The notes beneath the pieces were generated by a model, which had not been told where the DNA came from, did not search any database, and saw only the letters and a list, made by a program, of their open reading frames with translations. The position numbers were made by a program, and so were the translations under genes. From Sodaliphilus pleomorphus (GTDB taxonomy: Bacteria; Bacteroidota; Bacteroidia; Bacteroidales; Muribaculaceae): 64,000 nucleotides of DNA. This document shows, in pieces, positions 42,958 through 52,361 of this stretch (position 1 is its first letter; each line of letters begins with the position of its first letter). Location: positions 2,308,501 through 2,372,500 of the forward strand of contig NZ_CP045696.1 in the NCBI RefSeq assembly GCF_009676955.1, in the 5' to 3' direction.

Positions 42958-44109
42958 ATGAAGTATTTTATCATTGCCGGCGAGGCCAGCGGCGACTTGC
43001 ATGGCGCTCAGCTCATGGCTGCGCTCAAGAAAGAGGACAGCGAGGCCCAATTCCGCTTTCTGGGCGGCGACTACATGGCCCAGGTCGCGGGGATGAAGCC
43101 CCTCATCCACTATCGCGACATGGCCTACATGGGCTTTGTCGAGGTGGCCAAGCACCTGACCACGATACTTGGATTCATGAAGACGGCGCGCCGCGCCATG
43201 CTCGAGTGGCACCCCGATGCGCTTGTGCTCATCGACTACCCCTCGTTCAACCTCAAGATGGCCAAGTTTGCCCATGAGCGCAACATTCCCGCATTCTATT
43301 TTATCTCACCCAAGGTTTGGGTTTGGAAGGAGTACCGCGTCAAGCAAATCAAGAAATACATTGCCCGCATGTTTTCGATATTGCCCTTCGAGCAAGAGTT
43401 CTACCGCAGGCATGACTATGATGTGGAATATGTGGGCAACCCCACGGTCAAGGAAATAGCCCAGGCCAGCACGCAGTTTCACGACCGGGCAGCATTTGCC
43501 CGCCTCAATGGTCTCGACCCCGAAAAGCCCATCATTGCCCTCGTGCCCGGCTCGCGTCGCAAGGAGATACACGACAATCTGCCCACAATGGTCGAGGCCG
43601 CTCTGCGCCACCCCAGCTTTCAGGCGGTGATTGCCGGCGCGCCGAGCATCGACGACACGCTCTATCACGCCACGCTCTTGCCACTGGGTGTGCAGTTGCC
43701 TGTGCTGCACGGCAAGTCGTTTGAGCTTGTGCACCATGCCCGCGCCGCCATCGTGACCAGCGGCACTGCCACACTCGAGGCCGCCCTGCTGCGCACGCCC
43801 CAGGTGGCCTGCTACCGCATGAACGGCAAGAAATATCTCTACAAGTTTTATCGCCGCTTGCTCAAGGGAAAATATGTGACGCTGCCCAATCTTATTACCG
43901 ACGCTGCTGTGATACCTGAGCTGTTGCTGCACCAGTGCACCCCCGATGCCATCGACTCCTGGCTGCAGCAGTTGCTGCCCGACACTGCCCGGCGCCAGGC
44001 CATGCTCGACGGCTACGACCGCATGGCGCGGCTACTCACCGCCAAGGATTGCACGGCCAGCACGGCCAGCGGCATCATTCAATACCTACACAGCCATGCG
44101 CGACATTGA
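42958..44109 (+). CDS. lpxB: Lipid-A-disaccharide synthase
   Basis: A 383-residue membrane-associated glycosyltransferase (GT19) that joins UDP-diacylglucosamine to lipid X in lipid A synthesis. Diagnostic: GEASGDLHGAQLM, YISPKVWVWK equivalents (FISPKVWVWKEYRV), LPFEQEFY, YVGNPTV and IALVPGSRRKEI, then TSGTATLEAALLRTPQVACYR. ATG 42958 follows the -7 element TATCTTTG (42944-42951) by only six bases, implying a nearly leaderless transcript; ATG 42940 would precede it. The end overlaps the next gene by 14 bp. Confidence 0.93.
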   Translation: MKYFIIAGEASGDLHGAQLMAALKKEDSEAQFRFLGGDYMAQVAGMKPLIHYRDMAYMGFVEVAKHLTTILGFMKTARRAMLEWHPDALVLIDYPSFNLKMAKFAHERNIPAFYFISPKVWVWKEYRVKQIKKYIARMFSILPFEQEFYRRHDYDVEYVGNPTVKEIAQASTQFHDRAAFARLNGLDPEKPIIALVPGSRRKEIHDNLPTMVEAALRHPSFQAVIAGAPSIDDTLYHATLLPLGVQLPVLHGKSFELVHHARAAIVTSGTATLEAALLRTPQVACYRMNGKKYLYKFYRRLLKGKYVTLPNLITDAAVIPELLLHQCTPDAIDSWLQQLLPDTARRQAMLDGYDRMARLLTAKDCTASTASGIIQYLHSHARH

Positions 44110-44719
44110 ACCGATAAGAGTTTTTCTCGAGCGTGAGATTGTGCCGCGCTACGACAGCTTCGACGCTGGCCACCAGCGCGATCATGTGCACAGCGTGATG
44201 CACACGAGCCAGCAGCTGGCCCGCTACTACCCGCAAGTGGACCGCGCCATGCTGCTTGTGGCAGCGGCCTATCACGATTTGGGCCTGGCCCTGGGCCGTG
44301 AGCGCCATCACATCGAGAGCGCCCGCATCTTGCGTGCCGACACGCGCCTGCTCCGGTGGTTTACGCCTGCCGAAATCGACATCATGGCCGATGCTGCCGA
44401 GGATCATCGCGCCAGCCTCGGCCATGAGCCGCGCACCATCTATGGCCGCATCGTGGCCGAGAGCGACCGCCAGATCGATGCCGAGGTGGTGTTGCGTCGC
44501 ACCATGCAGTACACCCGGGCCCATTTCCCGGGCCTCGACAAGGAGATGCAATGGAAGCGCCTGCAAGAGCACTTGCACGAGAAGTATGCCCCAGGCGGGT
44601 ATCTGCGGTTGTGGATTCCCGAGAGCGACAATGCCCTGCATCTTGCCGAGCTGCGGGCCATCATTGCCCATCCCGAGCAGTTGCGTGCAGCCTTTGAGCG
44701 CATCTATGCCCGGCTGTGA
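44096..44719 (+). CDS. HD-domain protein
   Basis: A 207-residue predicted metal-dependent phosphohydrolase: RDHVHSVMHTSQQLARYY, the HD pair in LVAAAYHDLGLALG, EDHRAS and ESDRQIDAE. Substrate unknown. Starts inside the lpxB end (14-bp overlap, different frame), so it is translationally coupled to lipid A synthesis genes; whether it acts in the envelope is not shown. Confidence 0.8.
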   Translation: MRDIEPIRVFLEREIVPRYDSFDAGHQRDHVHSVMHTSQQLARYYPQVDRAMLLVAAAYHDLGLALGRERHHIESARILRADTRLLRWFTPAEIDIMADAAEDHRASLGHEPRTIYGRIVAESDRQIDAEVVLRRTMQYTRAHFPGLDKEMQWKRLQEHLHEKYAPGGYLRLWIPESDNALHLAELRAIIAHPEQLRAAFERIYARL

Positions 44720-44753
44720 GGCCGTTGCATGCGGGGAAAAATGGTCACTTGCG

Positions 44754-45665
44754 TTATGTTGAAATGTGCTGGAGCGCTGCCTCGAGCGTGGCGGTGAACT
44801 CCTGTGGCGTGCACCAGGTGATAGATGGGTCGCGGGCGTACCACGTGAGTTGCTTCTTGGCATAGACGCGGGTATTTTTCTTGATGCGCGCCACGGCTGT
44901 GTCACGGTCCATATCGCCGTCGAAATAGGCAAACATCTCCTTGTAGCCCACCGTGTTGAGCGAGTTGAGATGGCGCAGCCCGTACACGCTGCGGGCCTCG
45001 GCCTCGAGGCCGAGCCTCATCATGGAGTCGACACGGCGGTTGATGCGTTCAAACAGGGCGTCGCGAGCCATGTTGAGCCCTATTTTCACAATGTTGAACG
45101 GCCGCTGCTTCACCTTGCCCGTGCGCAGCGAGCTGTAGGTCGTGCCCGTCTGGCGGCATATCTCCACAGCATGCACCACACGCTTGGGATTGTTGCGGTC
45201 GACGATGGCATAGTAGTCGGGGTCGAGGCGCTCGAGCTCGGCAAGCATCGCCGCGAGTCCCTGGTCGAGATACTGCTGCTTGGTGGACTGGCGCACCTCG
45301 TCGCTCACGTCGGGCATCACGTCGATGCCCTTGCACACGGCGTCGACATACATCATCGACCCGCCGCACATCACGGCATAGTCGCCCCGGGTCCACAAGC
45401 TGGGGAGCAGTGCCATCACATCGGCTTCATATTGTGCGGCGCTGTAGTACTCGTCGAGGTTTTTAATTTGCACAAAGTGGTGGGGCACCAGCGCCTGCTC
45501 CAGGGCAGTGGGAGCGGCCGTGCCTATGGGTATGCCCTTGAACACCTGGCGCGAGTCGGCGTTGATGATCTCGCAGCCCAGTTGCTGGGCCGCGCCTATG
45601 GCTGCTGCCGTCTTTCCCACGCCAGTAGGGCCTGTGACAACAATGAGCGTCTTGCTGTGCGTCAT
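44754..45665 (-). CDS. miaA: tRNA dimethylallyltransferase
   Basis: A 303-residue enzyme that prenylates A37 of tRNAs reading UNN codons. P-loop VTGPTGVGKTAAAI, EIINADSRQVFKGIPIGTA, VVHAVEICRQTG and RDPSITWC are family motifs. The ORF begins at 45878, inside xpt; ATG 45665 is the true start, one base after the xpt stop, so the pair form an operon. Confidence 0.94.
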   Translation of the reverse strand: MTHSKTLIVVTGPTGVGKTAAAIGAAQQLGCEIINADSRQVFKGIPIGTAAPTALEQALVPHHFVQIKNLDEYYSAAQYEADVMALLPSLWTRGDYAVMCGGSMMYVDAVCKGIDVMPDVSDEVRQSTKQQYLDQGLAAMLAELERLDPDYYAIVDRNNPKRVVHAVEICRQTGTTYSSLRTGKVKQRPFNIVKIGLNMARDALFERINRRVDSMMRLGLEAEARSVYGLRHLNSLNTVGYKEMFAYFDGDMDRDTAVARIKKNTRVYAKKQLTWYARDPSITWCTPQEFTATLEAALQHIST

Positions 45666-45666
45666 C

Positions 45667-46245
45667 TCACTCAAGCGTGATTTGGCAGTTGTCGAGCGAG
45701 AGCACGCGGGCCAGCGACTCCACGCGATAGCCATCGTTGCGCAGCTGGTCGCCACCGTGCTGAAACACCTTCTCGATGATGAACCCGAAACCCACGATGC
45801 GGGCTCCGGCCTGGCTGGCCAGGTCGATGAGGCCCCTGGAGGCGTTGCCATAGGCCATGAAGTCGTCGATGACCACAATGCGGTCGTCGGGACTCAAGAA
45901 GTCGGCGCTGATGCACACTGTGTAGTCGCGGTCTTTGGTGAACGAGTGCACTGTGGTAGTGAGCATGCTCGACATGGTTTTGGGTTTCTTTTTCTTGGCA
46001 AAGACCACTGGCAGGTGCATCTCGTGCCCCATCATGATGGCGGGAGCGATGCCGCTGGCCTCGATTGTCATGATCTTGTTGACACCGCTGCCGGCAAAGC
46101 GCTTGCTGAACTCGTGTCCTATCTCGTACATCAAGTCGGGGTCGAGCTGGTGGTTGATGAAACTGTCTACCTTCAAGATGCCGCCCTCGTAGCACTTGCC
46201 GTCTTGCATGATTCTTTTTTTCAGGATGTCGAAACTGTTGCCCAT
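45667..46245 (-). CDS. xpt: Xanthine phosphoribosyltransferase
   Basis: A 192-residue purine-salvage enzyme converting xanthine and PRPP to [26 protein letters not shown] matches the Bacillus Xpt N-terminal region; the PRPP loop is [17 protein letters not shown]. Length is normal. A TAAATTTG -7 element at 46286-46279 lies upstream; no purine riboswitch was recognised in the 5' leader, which is very short. Confidence 0.93.
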   Translation of the reverse strand: MGNSFDILKKRIMQDGKCYEGGILKVDSFINHQLDPDLMYEIGHEFSKRFAGSGVNKIMTIEASGIAPAIMMGHEMHLPVVFAKKKKPKTMSSMLTTTVHSFTKDRDYTVCISADFLSPDDRIVVIDDFMAYGNASRGLIDLASQAGARIVGFGFIIEKVFQHGGDQLRNDGYRVESLARVLSLDNCQITLE

Positions 46246-46377
46246 AAGGTTGTTTTGTGATGATGATAATTATAGGGGCAAATTTACGCAATTTATTCCA
46301 ATTGTTGTTTCTTTCATCGTGCTTCCTGTTTTTTTTGTATATTTGCGACATCGCAACAAGAAAAATCTCTTTTGTAT

Positions 46378-47538
46378 ATGGAAGAAATTGCAGCGCGAAA
46401 GAAATATGATTTAGACCGAGTGGTGAGGACCACATTCACCATCCTCGCTATCGTTGCAGCCATCTATGTCGTCAACTACTTGAGCAGTATTCTGCTGCCG
46501 TTCTGTGTGGGCTGCCTGCTGGCCTACATGCTTGAGCCTGTGGTGAAGCTGCTGATGCGCCTCACACGGCTCAAGAAGCGCACGGTGCCGGCCATAGTCA
46601 CCATGCTGCTGTTTTTCGGCGTCATCTATCTATGCTTGCGCTTCTTGATACCCTATTTTGTCGACGAGTTTACCGATATGGGCAAGATGCTGGCAAAGTA
46701 TGCCGAGCACCGTTTCACCATCCACGGCGTGCCGCCCGAGGTACAGGAGGTGATAGACCGCTACTTCAACCTCGACGCCTTGCAGCGTGTGTTCTCGCAA
46801 GAGCAGTGGATGAAGATAGGCAAGAGTGTGATGTCGGGCACGTGGTCGGTGCTGGGTGGCACGCTCAGTGCCATAGCCACGCTCGTGTCGTGGTTGCTGG
46901 CCTTGCTCTACATGTTCTTTGTGATGATCGACTACGACAAGATAGGGCATGGGTTCAAGTCGGCCGTGCCGCCCCGCTACCGGCGCAAGGTGTTCCGCAT
47001 CATGAGCGACGTTACGGGTGCGATGAGCCGCTACTTCCGTGGTCAGGCGCTGGTGTCGTTTTTTGTGGGCATCGTGTTTGCCATCGAGTTTTATATCATA
47101 GGCCTTCCCATGGCAGTGGTGTTTGGCCTCTCGATAGGGGTACTCAACATGGTACCCTACTTGCAGCTCATCTCCATTCCAGTTGCAGCTTTCCTGTGCC
47201 TGGTCAAGTCGGTGTCGGCAGGAGTGGCTTTTCTCCCGCTCTTCGGGTGGACGATTGCTGCCTATTTCATCTGCCAGGCCATTCAAGACATGGTGCTCAC
47301 ACCCACCATCATGAAGCAGCAGATGGGGTTGCGGCCAGCCATCATTTTCCTGGCCTTGTCGATATGGAGCTACGTGCTGGGTTTCATAGGCCTTATCATT
47401 GCCTTGCCGCTCACCACACTCATCATTTCCTACTACAGCGAGTATGTGCTGCATGTGCCCAACCCGTTGCACAGGCCCAAAGGAAAAGACAATAATACTA
47501 AAGTAGTTACAAAGGAAAAAACTGAAGAATCTCGATGA
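46378..47538 (+). CDS. AI-2E family transporter
   Basis: A 386-residue eight-helix membrane protein of the AI-2E (PerM/TqsA) family, in which members export autoinducer-2 or act as sodium/proton exchangers. LLPFCVGCLLAYMLEPVVKLLMR and SFFVGIVFAIEFYIIGLP with GWTIAAYFICQAIQDMVLTPTIM are family segments. The frame can begin at TTG 46372, but ATG 46378 is preferred; -7 element TATATTTG at 46338-46345. Its stop overlaps the start of the SGNH gene by 4 bp. Confidence 0.9.
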   Translation: MEEIAARKKYDLDRVVRTTFTILAIVAAIYVVNYLSSILLPFCVGCLLAYMLEPVVKLLMRLTRLKKRTVPAIVTMLLFFGVIYLCLRFLIPYFVDEFTDMGKMLAKYAEHRFTIHGVPPEVQEVIDRYFNLDALQRVFSQEQWMKIGKSVMSGTWSVLGGTLSAIATLVSWLLALLYMFFVMIDYDKIGHGFKSAVPPRYRRKVFRIMSDVTGAMSRYFRGQALVSFFVGIVFAIEFYIIGLPMAVVFGLSIGVLNMVPYLQLISIPVAAFLCLVKSVSAGVAFLPLFGWTIAAYFICQAIQDMVLTPTIMKQQMGLRPAIIFLALSIWSYVLGFIGLIIALPLTTLIISYYSEYVLHVPNPLHRPKGKDNNTKVVTKEKTEESR

Positions 47539-48230
47539 AGAAAACAATCATGCTCCTCACTGCGGTCTTCTTGCTGGCAGTGGCCAGGCTTGCCGCTGCC
47601 GACAAGTGGACCGGCTTGTCGAAATATGACTCGCAGAATGCCACTCTCGTGGCTGCCCGCAACATGGGCAACCGGGTGGTGTTTATGGGCAATTCCATTA
47701 CCGAACTGTGGCTCAGCGTCGACCCCGGCTTCTTTGCAGCCCACAGCAATTTCATCAACCGCGGTATCTCGGGGCAGACGACCTATCAAATGCTGGTGCG
47801 CTTTCGCAGCGATGTCGTCAATCTCCAGCCCAAGGTGGTGGTGATACTGGGCGGCACCAACGATATTGCCGAGAATGCCGGCCTCGTCTACAACGAGAAC
47901 CGCACCCTGGGTAATATTGTGACTATGGTGGAGCTGGCCCGCCTTCACAAGATTAAGCCCATCGTGTGCTCGGTTCCGCCTTGTGCCAGTTACTACTGGA
48001 GCAAGACGGCTACAGGCATTCAGCTCAAAATACTGCGTCTCAACGAGCGGCTGGCTGCCTACTGCAAGCAGCAGGGCCTGCCCTTTGTCGACTACTACAC
48101 CCCGCTGGTGAAAGGTGCCGACAATGCCCTCAACCCCGACTATACCAAGGACGGGGTGCACCCCAACCTGGCCGGCTACAAGGTGATGGAGCCCATCATT
48201 CTGAAGGCTGTTTCAAAATATGTGAAATGA
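47535..48230 (+). CDS. SGNH/GDSL esterase
   Basis: A 231-residue exported SGNH hydrolase: signal peptide (LLTAVFLLAVARLAAA), block I FMGNSITELW with the catalytic Ser (GNSIT), ILGGTNDI, and the Asp-His pair in KDGVHPNLAGY. Such enzymes deacetylate sugars or act as esterases; substrate not known. Coupled to the AI-2E gene (4-bp overlap). Its last 18 bp overlap the end of the convergent P-ATPase gene. Confidence 0.9.
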   Translation: MKKTIMLLTAVFLLAVARLAAADKWTGLSKYDSQNATLVAARNMGNRVVFMGNSITELWLSVDPGFFAAHSNFINRGISGQTTYQMLVRFRSDVVNLQPKVVVILGGTNDIAENAGLVYNENRTLGNIVTMVELARLHKIKPIVCSVPPCASYYWSKTATGIQLKILRLNERLAAYCKQQGLPFVDYYTPLVKGADNALNPDYTKDGVHPNLAGYKVMEPIILKAVSKYVK

Positions 48231-50948
48231 GCTTGCACTGTCGAGGCTGTGTGCCGTGCGGCTGGGCCGGTGCAGCCTGTGCCACAGCTCGCCCACGAGC
48301 ATCACAGGCATGGTGATGACGATGATTTTCACCCATTGCTCAAGGTTCAGGGGCACCACATTAAACATCTTGCCGCCAAATTGCACGATGAGCACCTGAC
48401 CTATGAATATCACGGCTATAATGCCGAAGAACACCTTGCTCTCCCGCATGTTGTGGAAGGCCGAGTGACCGCTGTCGAACGACTTGGCGTTGAATAGATT
48501 CCAAAATTGCAGAAATACAAACGTGGTGAAATACATCGTCATCTCGGTGGGTGAGATGTGGGTGCTCAGCAGCGTGCCGCTGCCGTCGTTGCGGAAATAG
48601 AGCAGGTAGCCAAACACACCGAGCATCACGATGGTGAAAAGCAAGCCCACGCCGAAGATGAACCGGGCCATTACCTTGGTGATGATGGGCTCGCCGTTGC
48701 GGCGCGGCTTCTCCAGCATCACTTCCTTGCTGGGAGGCAGTGAGGCCAGCGCCAGCGCTGCAAAGGTGTCCATGATCAGGTTCACCCACAGCATTTGCGT
48801 GACCGTGAGTGCCGGTTGCTCGCTGAAGAATGAGCATATGCCCACGAGCAGGCTTGCGGCCACGTTGACTGTGAGCTGGAAGAGGATGAACCGCTGTATG
48901 TTTTTGTACAACGAGCGTCCCCACATCACGGCCTTGCCTATGCTGGCAAAGGAGTTGTCCATGATGGTGATGTCGCTCGCCTCCTTGGCCACCGAGGTGC
49001 CATCGCCCATCGACAGACCCACTTGTGCGGCGTTGAGTGCCGGAGCGTCGTTGGTGCCGTCGCCGGTCACTGCCACCACCTCGCCTTGCTGTTGCAGCAG
49101 CGACACGAGCCGGGCCTTGTCGGCAGGCCGCGCCCGCGACATGATTTTTATCTTCTCGGCGCGCTGGGCGGCCTGTGCATCGGGCAGGGCGGCAAATTCC
49201 TCGCCCGATATCAGCGCCTCGCTGCTGTCGTCATCGTTCCACAATCCCACTTGCCGGCCTATCTCGCAGGCTGTGCCGGGCGTGTCGCCTGTCACGATTT
49301 TCACTTGCAGGCCGGCGTCGAGGCACTCGTGTATCGCCCCGGGCACCTCGCTGCGCACGGGGTCGCTTATGGCCACGATGCCCATGAAGGTCATGCCCTC
49401 GACCTTCAACTTGCCGTCGGCAATGGGGCAGGGCGCATCGTTGTCGAGTATCTTGTAGGCAAATCCCAGCGTGCGCATGGCCTTGTTCTGATAGGCGTGC
49501 AGTTCGCTGGTAATGTCGTCGAAGTCGAGGCCGCCCACCACCTGCGAGCAGTAGCCATGCAGGATTTCGGAGGCTCCTTTCACCAGCAGCAGCCGTTTGC
49601 CTCCCAGAGCCTGGCAGCTTATCACGGTGGCCATGTATTTGTTTTCGGTAGAGAAGGGCAGCTGGCACTCTACTTGGTTGTTTTCGCGCAGTTGCAGGTA
49701 GTCGATGCCCTGGCTGTCGAGCCACAGCAGCAGGGCTCCCTCGGTGGGGTTGCCTATCGCCTTGGTCGCATGCGGGTCGCTCGTGTCGAGATAGGCGGTC
49801 GAGTTGCAGGCCAGGTTGTGCTCGACCACGATGCTGGCCTCGTCGCCGCTCTTGAGCTTGTCGCCATGCTCGAGCCCGAAGAAGTGCGCCTTGTACACTT
49901 GCATCTGGTTCTGGGTGAGCGTGCCCGTCTTGTCGGTGCAGATGATGGTGGTGGCTCCCATGGTCTCGCAGGCGTGCATCTTGCGCACCAGGTTGTGGCT
50001 GGCCAGCATGCGCCTCATGCTCAGGGCCAGGCTCAGGGTCACACTCATGGGAAGGCCTTCGGGCACCGATACCACAATCAGGGTCACGGCCAGCATCACA
50101 GTCTCGATGAGGTATTGCAAGGTGTTGACCAGGCTCTCGCCAGCAAAGCCGCCGTCGATGTAGTGGATGGCCAGGCGCCCCAGCACGATGGCCGCGCCCA
50201 CGATGTAGCTGCCCTTGGCTATCCAGCGGCCCAGCTGGTCAAACTGCTTCATGAGCGGGGTCTCGAGGTCGTTCTCAATCTGGGCGTCGGTATAGATTTT
50301 GCCATACTCGGTGGCATCGCCCACGTGGGTCACCTGCATCATGCCATGGCCCTCGCTCACGCTCGAACCGCGCAGCAGCACGTGGGTGGGATAGGTAGCC
50401 TCGGGGTCGCGGTCTTGCTCGCGGTGCGACTTGCGGGCTGCCGGCTCGCCGGTGAACGAGCTCTCGTCGACGGTCATCTGCACGCTGTCGAGCAGCACGC
50501 CGTCGGCAGGTATTTTCTCGCCGGCATCGAGCAGCACCACATCGCCCACCACAATGTCGCGGCGGGGCACCTGGGTGATTTTGCCCTCGCGCATGACCTT
50601 GACAGGGGTGTCGTCGTGCATCTTGTTGAGAATGTCAAATTTCTTGTTGGCGTTTACCTCTACAAGAAAACCCACCACCGTGGCCAGCATGATGGCCAGG
50701 AATATGCCCAGGGGCTCGAGCAGCACGTCGGCGGACTGGTGCAGGCATAGCAGCTCGTAGACCGATATGCCTATCGAGAGCAGCAGGGCCACGAGCAGTA
50801 TCTTGATGAGCGGGTCGTTGAAGGTGGCAATAAACTGCACGAGCAACGACTTGCGCGGCGGTGGCGTGAGCACGTTGGTGCCGTGTTGCTTGCGGCTCTG
50901 TTGCACTTGTTGGCTGTTGAGGCCGGTGATGTGGTGTGGTGTTGACAT
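48213..50948 (-). CDS. Calcium-transporting-type P-ATPase (P2B/PMCA-like)
   Basis: A 911-residue P-type cation ATPase. Phosphorylation motif CTDKTGTLTQNQM with the aspartate phosphorylated during the cycle, the SFTGEPAARKS actuator TGE loop, the VTGDGTNDAPALNAAQVG hinge, and ten predicted membrane helices. SIGISVYELLCLHQ in M1-2 and SVPEGLPMSVTLSLA in M4 (PEGLP) suggest the Ca2+/Mn2+ P2B-type. Inner membrane; exports cations. Lies 22 bp behind the dihydroorotase gene. Start ATG 50948. Confidence 0.92.
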   Translation of the reverse strand: MSTPHHITGLNSQQVQQSRKQHGTNVLTPPPRKSLLVQFIATFNDPLIKILLVALLLSIGISVYELLCLHQSADVLLEPLGIFLAIMLATVVGFLVEVNANKKFDILNKMHDDTPVKVMREGKITQVPRRDIVVGDVVLLDAGEKIPADGVLLDSVQMTVDESSFTGEPAARKSHREQDRDPEATYPTHVLLRGSSVSEGHGMMQVTHVGDATEYGKIYTDAQIENDLETPLMKQFDQLGRWIAKGSYIVGAAIVLGRLAIHYIDGGFAGESLVNTLQYLIETVMLAVTLIVVSVPEGLPMSVTLSLALSMRRMLASHNLVRKMHACETMGATTIICTDKTGTLTQNQMQVYKAHFFGLEHGDKLKSGDEASIVVEHNLACNSTAYLDTSDPHATKAIGNPTEGALLLWLDSQGIDYLQLRENNQVECQLPFSTENKYMATVISCQALGGKRLLLVKGASEILHGYCSQVVGGLDFDDITSELHAYQNKAMRTLGFAYKILDNDAPCPIADGKLKVEGMTFMGIVAISDPVRSEVPGAIHECLDAGLQVKIVTGDTPGTACEIGRQVGLWNDDDSSEALISGEEFAALPDAQAAQRAEKIKIMSRARPADKARLVSLLQQQGEVVAVTGDGTNDAPALNAAQVGLSMGDGTSVAKEASDITIMDNSFASIGKAVMWGRSLYKNIQRFILFQLTVNVAASLLVGICSFFSEQPALTVTQMLWVNLIMDTFAALALASLPPSKEVMLEKPRRNGEPIITKVMARFIFGVGLLFTIVMLGVFGYLLYFRNDGSGTLLSTHISPTEMTMYFTTFVFLQFWNLFNAKSFDSGHSAFHNMRESKVFFGIIAVIFIGQVLIVQFGGKMFNVVPLNLEQWVKIIVITMPVMLVGELWHRLHRPSRTAHSLDSASSFHIF

Positions 50949-50970
50949 TCTTTATTTTGTTAGTTTCGTG

Positions 50971-52281
50971 TTATCGGTTGAATTGCAGCCGCTGGCCGCG
51001 GCAGTGCTCGTTCACTTTGCCGTCGGCATAGGCTACCTGGCCGTTGACGATGGTCATCTTCACCCGGTGCTGCACTTGCATCCCGTTGAGCGGGGTCCAG
51101 TGGCATTTCGAAATCACGCTCTCGTCGGTGATGGTCCACGGCTCTGGCGCCACGATGGCCAGGTCGGCCTTGCAGCCCCGCCGCAGGTAGCCCCGTCCCT
51201 CGATGTGGTAGAGGCTGGCTGGCCCGTGGCACATGCGTGCCACCACCAGCTCGGGCCTGAAGAGCGTGAGCATGGCCACCAGCGAAAATTGCACCATGGG
51301 CATTCCCGAGGCTGCCTTCAGGCAGCCGCCCTGCTTCTCGGCGGGCAAGTGCGGGGCATGGTCGGTGCCTATGACTTGCAGGCGGCCCTCGATCACGGCT
51401 TGGCGCAGCGCCTCGCGGTCGGCAGCCGTCTTCACTGCCGGGTTGCACTTGATGCGGTTGCCCAGTCGCGCATAGTCGTCGTCGCTGAAGAGCAGGTGGG
51501 CCACAGTGGCCTCGCCTGTCACGTGATGGCCGTCGATGAGCGGCAGCTCGCGGGCGGTGGTCACGTGCAACACGTGCAACCGCCCGCCGCACTCGCGTGC
51601 CAGCTCGGTTATGCGCCTGGTGCTCTCGTAGCAGGCTTCGGCACTGCGTATTTTCTCGTGAAAACTCAGTGGCAGGTCCTGCCCGTATTGCGACACATAG
51701 TGCTTGCGGTTGGCATTGATGATGCTTTCGTCCTCGCTATGGACTGCAATTATTGTGCCAAGGTCGCTCAGCAGTCGCCTTGCAACTTCGGGGTCGCTGA
51801 GCAGCATGCCGCCTGTCGACGTGCCCAGAAAGGCTTTCACGCCGCACACCTGTGTGTAGTCGACTTGCTCGAGCGTGTCGAGATTGGTGTTGGTGGCCCC
51901 GATATAGAAGCTGTAGTTGGCTGGCGATACTTGGGCGGCCTTGGCATATTTTGCCTCGAGCCTGTCGATGGTGGTGGTGGGCGGCGTGTTGTTGGGCATG
52001 TCCATGTAGCTGGTCACACCGCCGGCCACGGCAGCACGGCTCTCGCTGGCAATGTCGGCCTTGTGGGTCATGCCTGGCTCGCGGAAGTGCACGTGGTCGT
52101 CGATCACGCCAGGCATGATGTAGGCTCCTTTCACGTTGATGCACTCATAGGCGTGTTCCATCACGTCGCGGCCCGGATCGCCAGCCTCCACTTGGGCGAT
52201 GACGTCGTCGTTGAGCACGACATAGCCATGGTAAACGCGCCCTTCGTTTACCACTGTGCCGTTGTAAATAAGTCTTAGCAT
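50971..52281 (-). CDS. pyrC: Dihydroorotase (class I)
   Basis: A 436-residue cyclic amidohydrolase of pyrimidine biosynthesis (carbamoyl aspartate to dihydroorotate). DDHVHFREPGMTHKAD has the metal-binding HxH; GVKAFLGTST contains the presumed carboxylated lysine, and GTDHAPHL holds further ligands. The frame extends to 52443, but ATG 52281 (MLRLIYNGTV) matches class I proteins. It shares strand with dpm-like and P-ATPase genes. Confidence 0.9.
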   Translation of the reverse strand: MLRLIYNGTVVNEGRVYHGYVVLNDDVIAQVEAGDPGRDVMEHAYECINVKGAYIMPGVIDDHVHFREPGMTHKADIASESRAAVAGGVTSYMDMPNNTPPTTTIDRLEAKYAKAAQVSPANYSFYIGATNTNLDTLEQVDYTQVCGVKAFLGTSTGGMLLSDPEVARRLLSDLGTIIAVHSEDESIINANRKHYVSQYGQDLPLSFHEKIRSAEACYESTRRITELARECGGRLHVLHVTTARELPLIDGHHVTGEATVAHLLFSDDDYARLGNRIKCNPAVKTAADREALRQAVIEGRLQVIGTDHAPHLPAEKQGGCLKAASGMPMVQFSLVAMLTLFRPELVVARMCHGPASLYHIEGRGYLRRGCKADLAIVAPEPWTITDESVISKCHWTPLNGMQVQHRVKMTIVNGQVAYADGKVNEHCRGQRLQFNR

Positions 52282-52361
52282 AGCCTGTATTTGTTGGGAG
52301 AAAAATGTGCTCGTGTGTGATTGCGCCCGTGGCTGGCGCCCATCGCGGCGCAGCGGCGGCC

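Noticed and set aside
46246..46290. Purine riboswitch in front of xpt
   Set aside because: The leader implied by the -7 element is under 40 nt, too short for the aptamer, and no aptamer core is visible.
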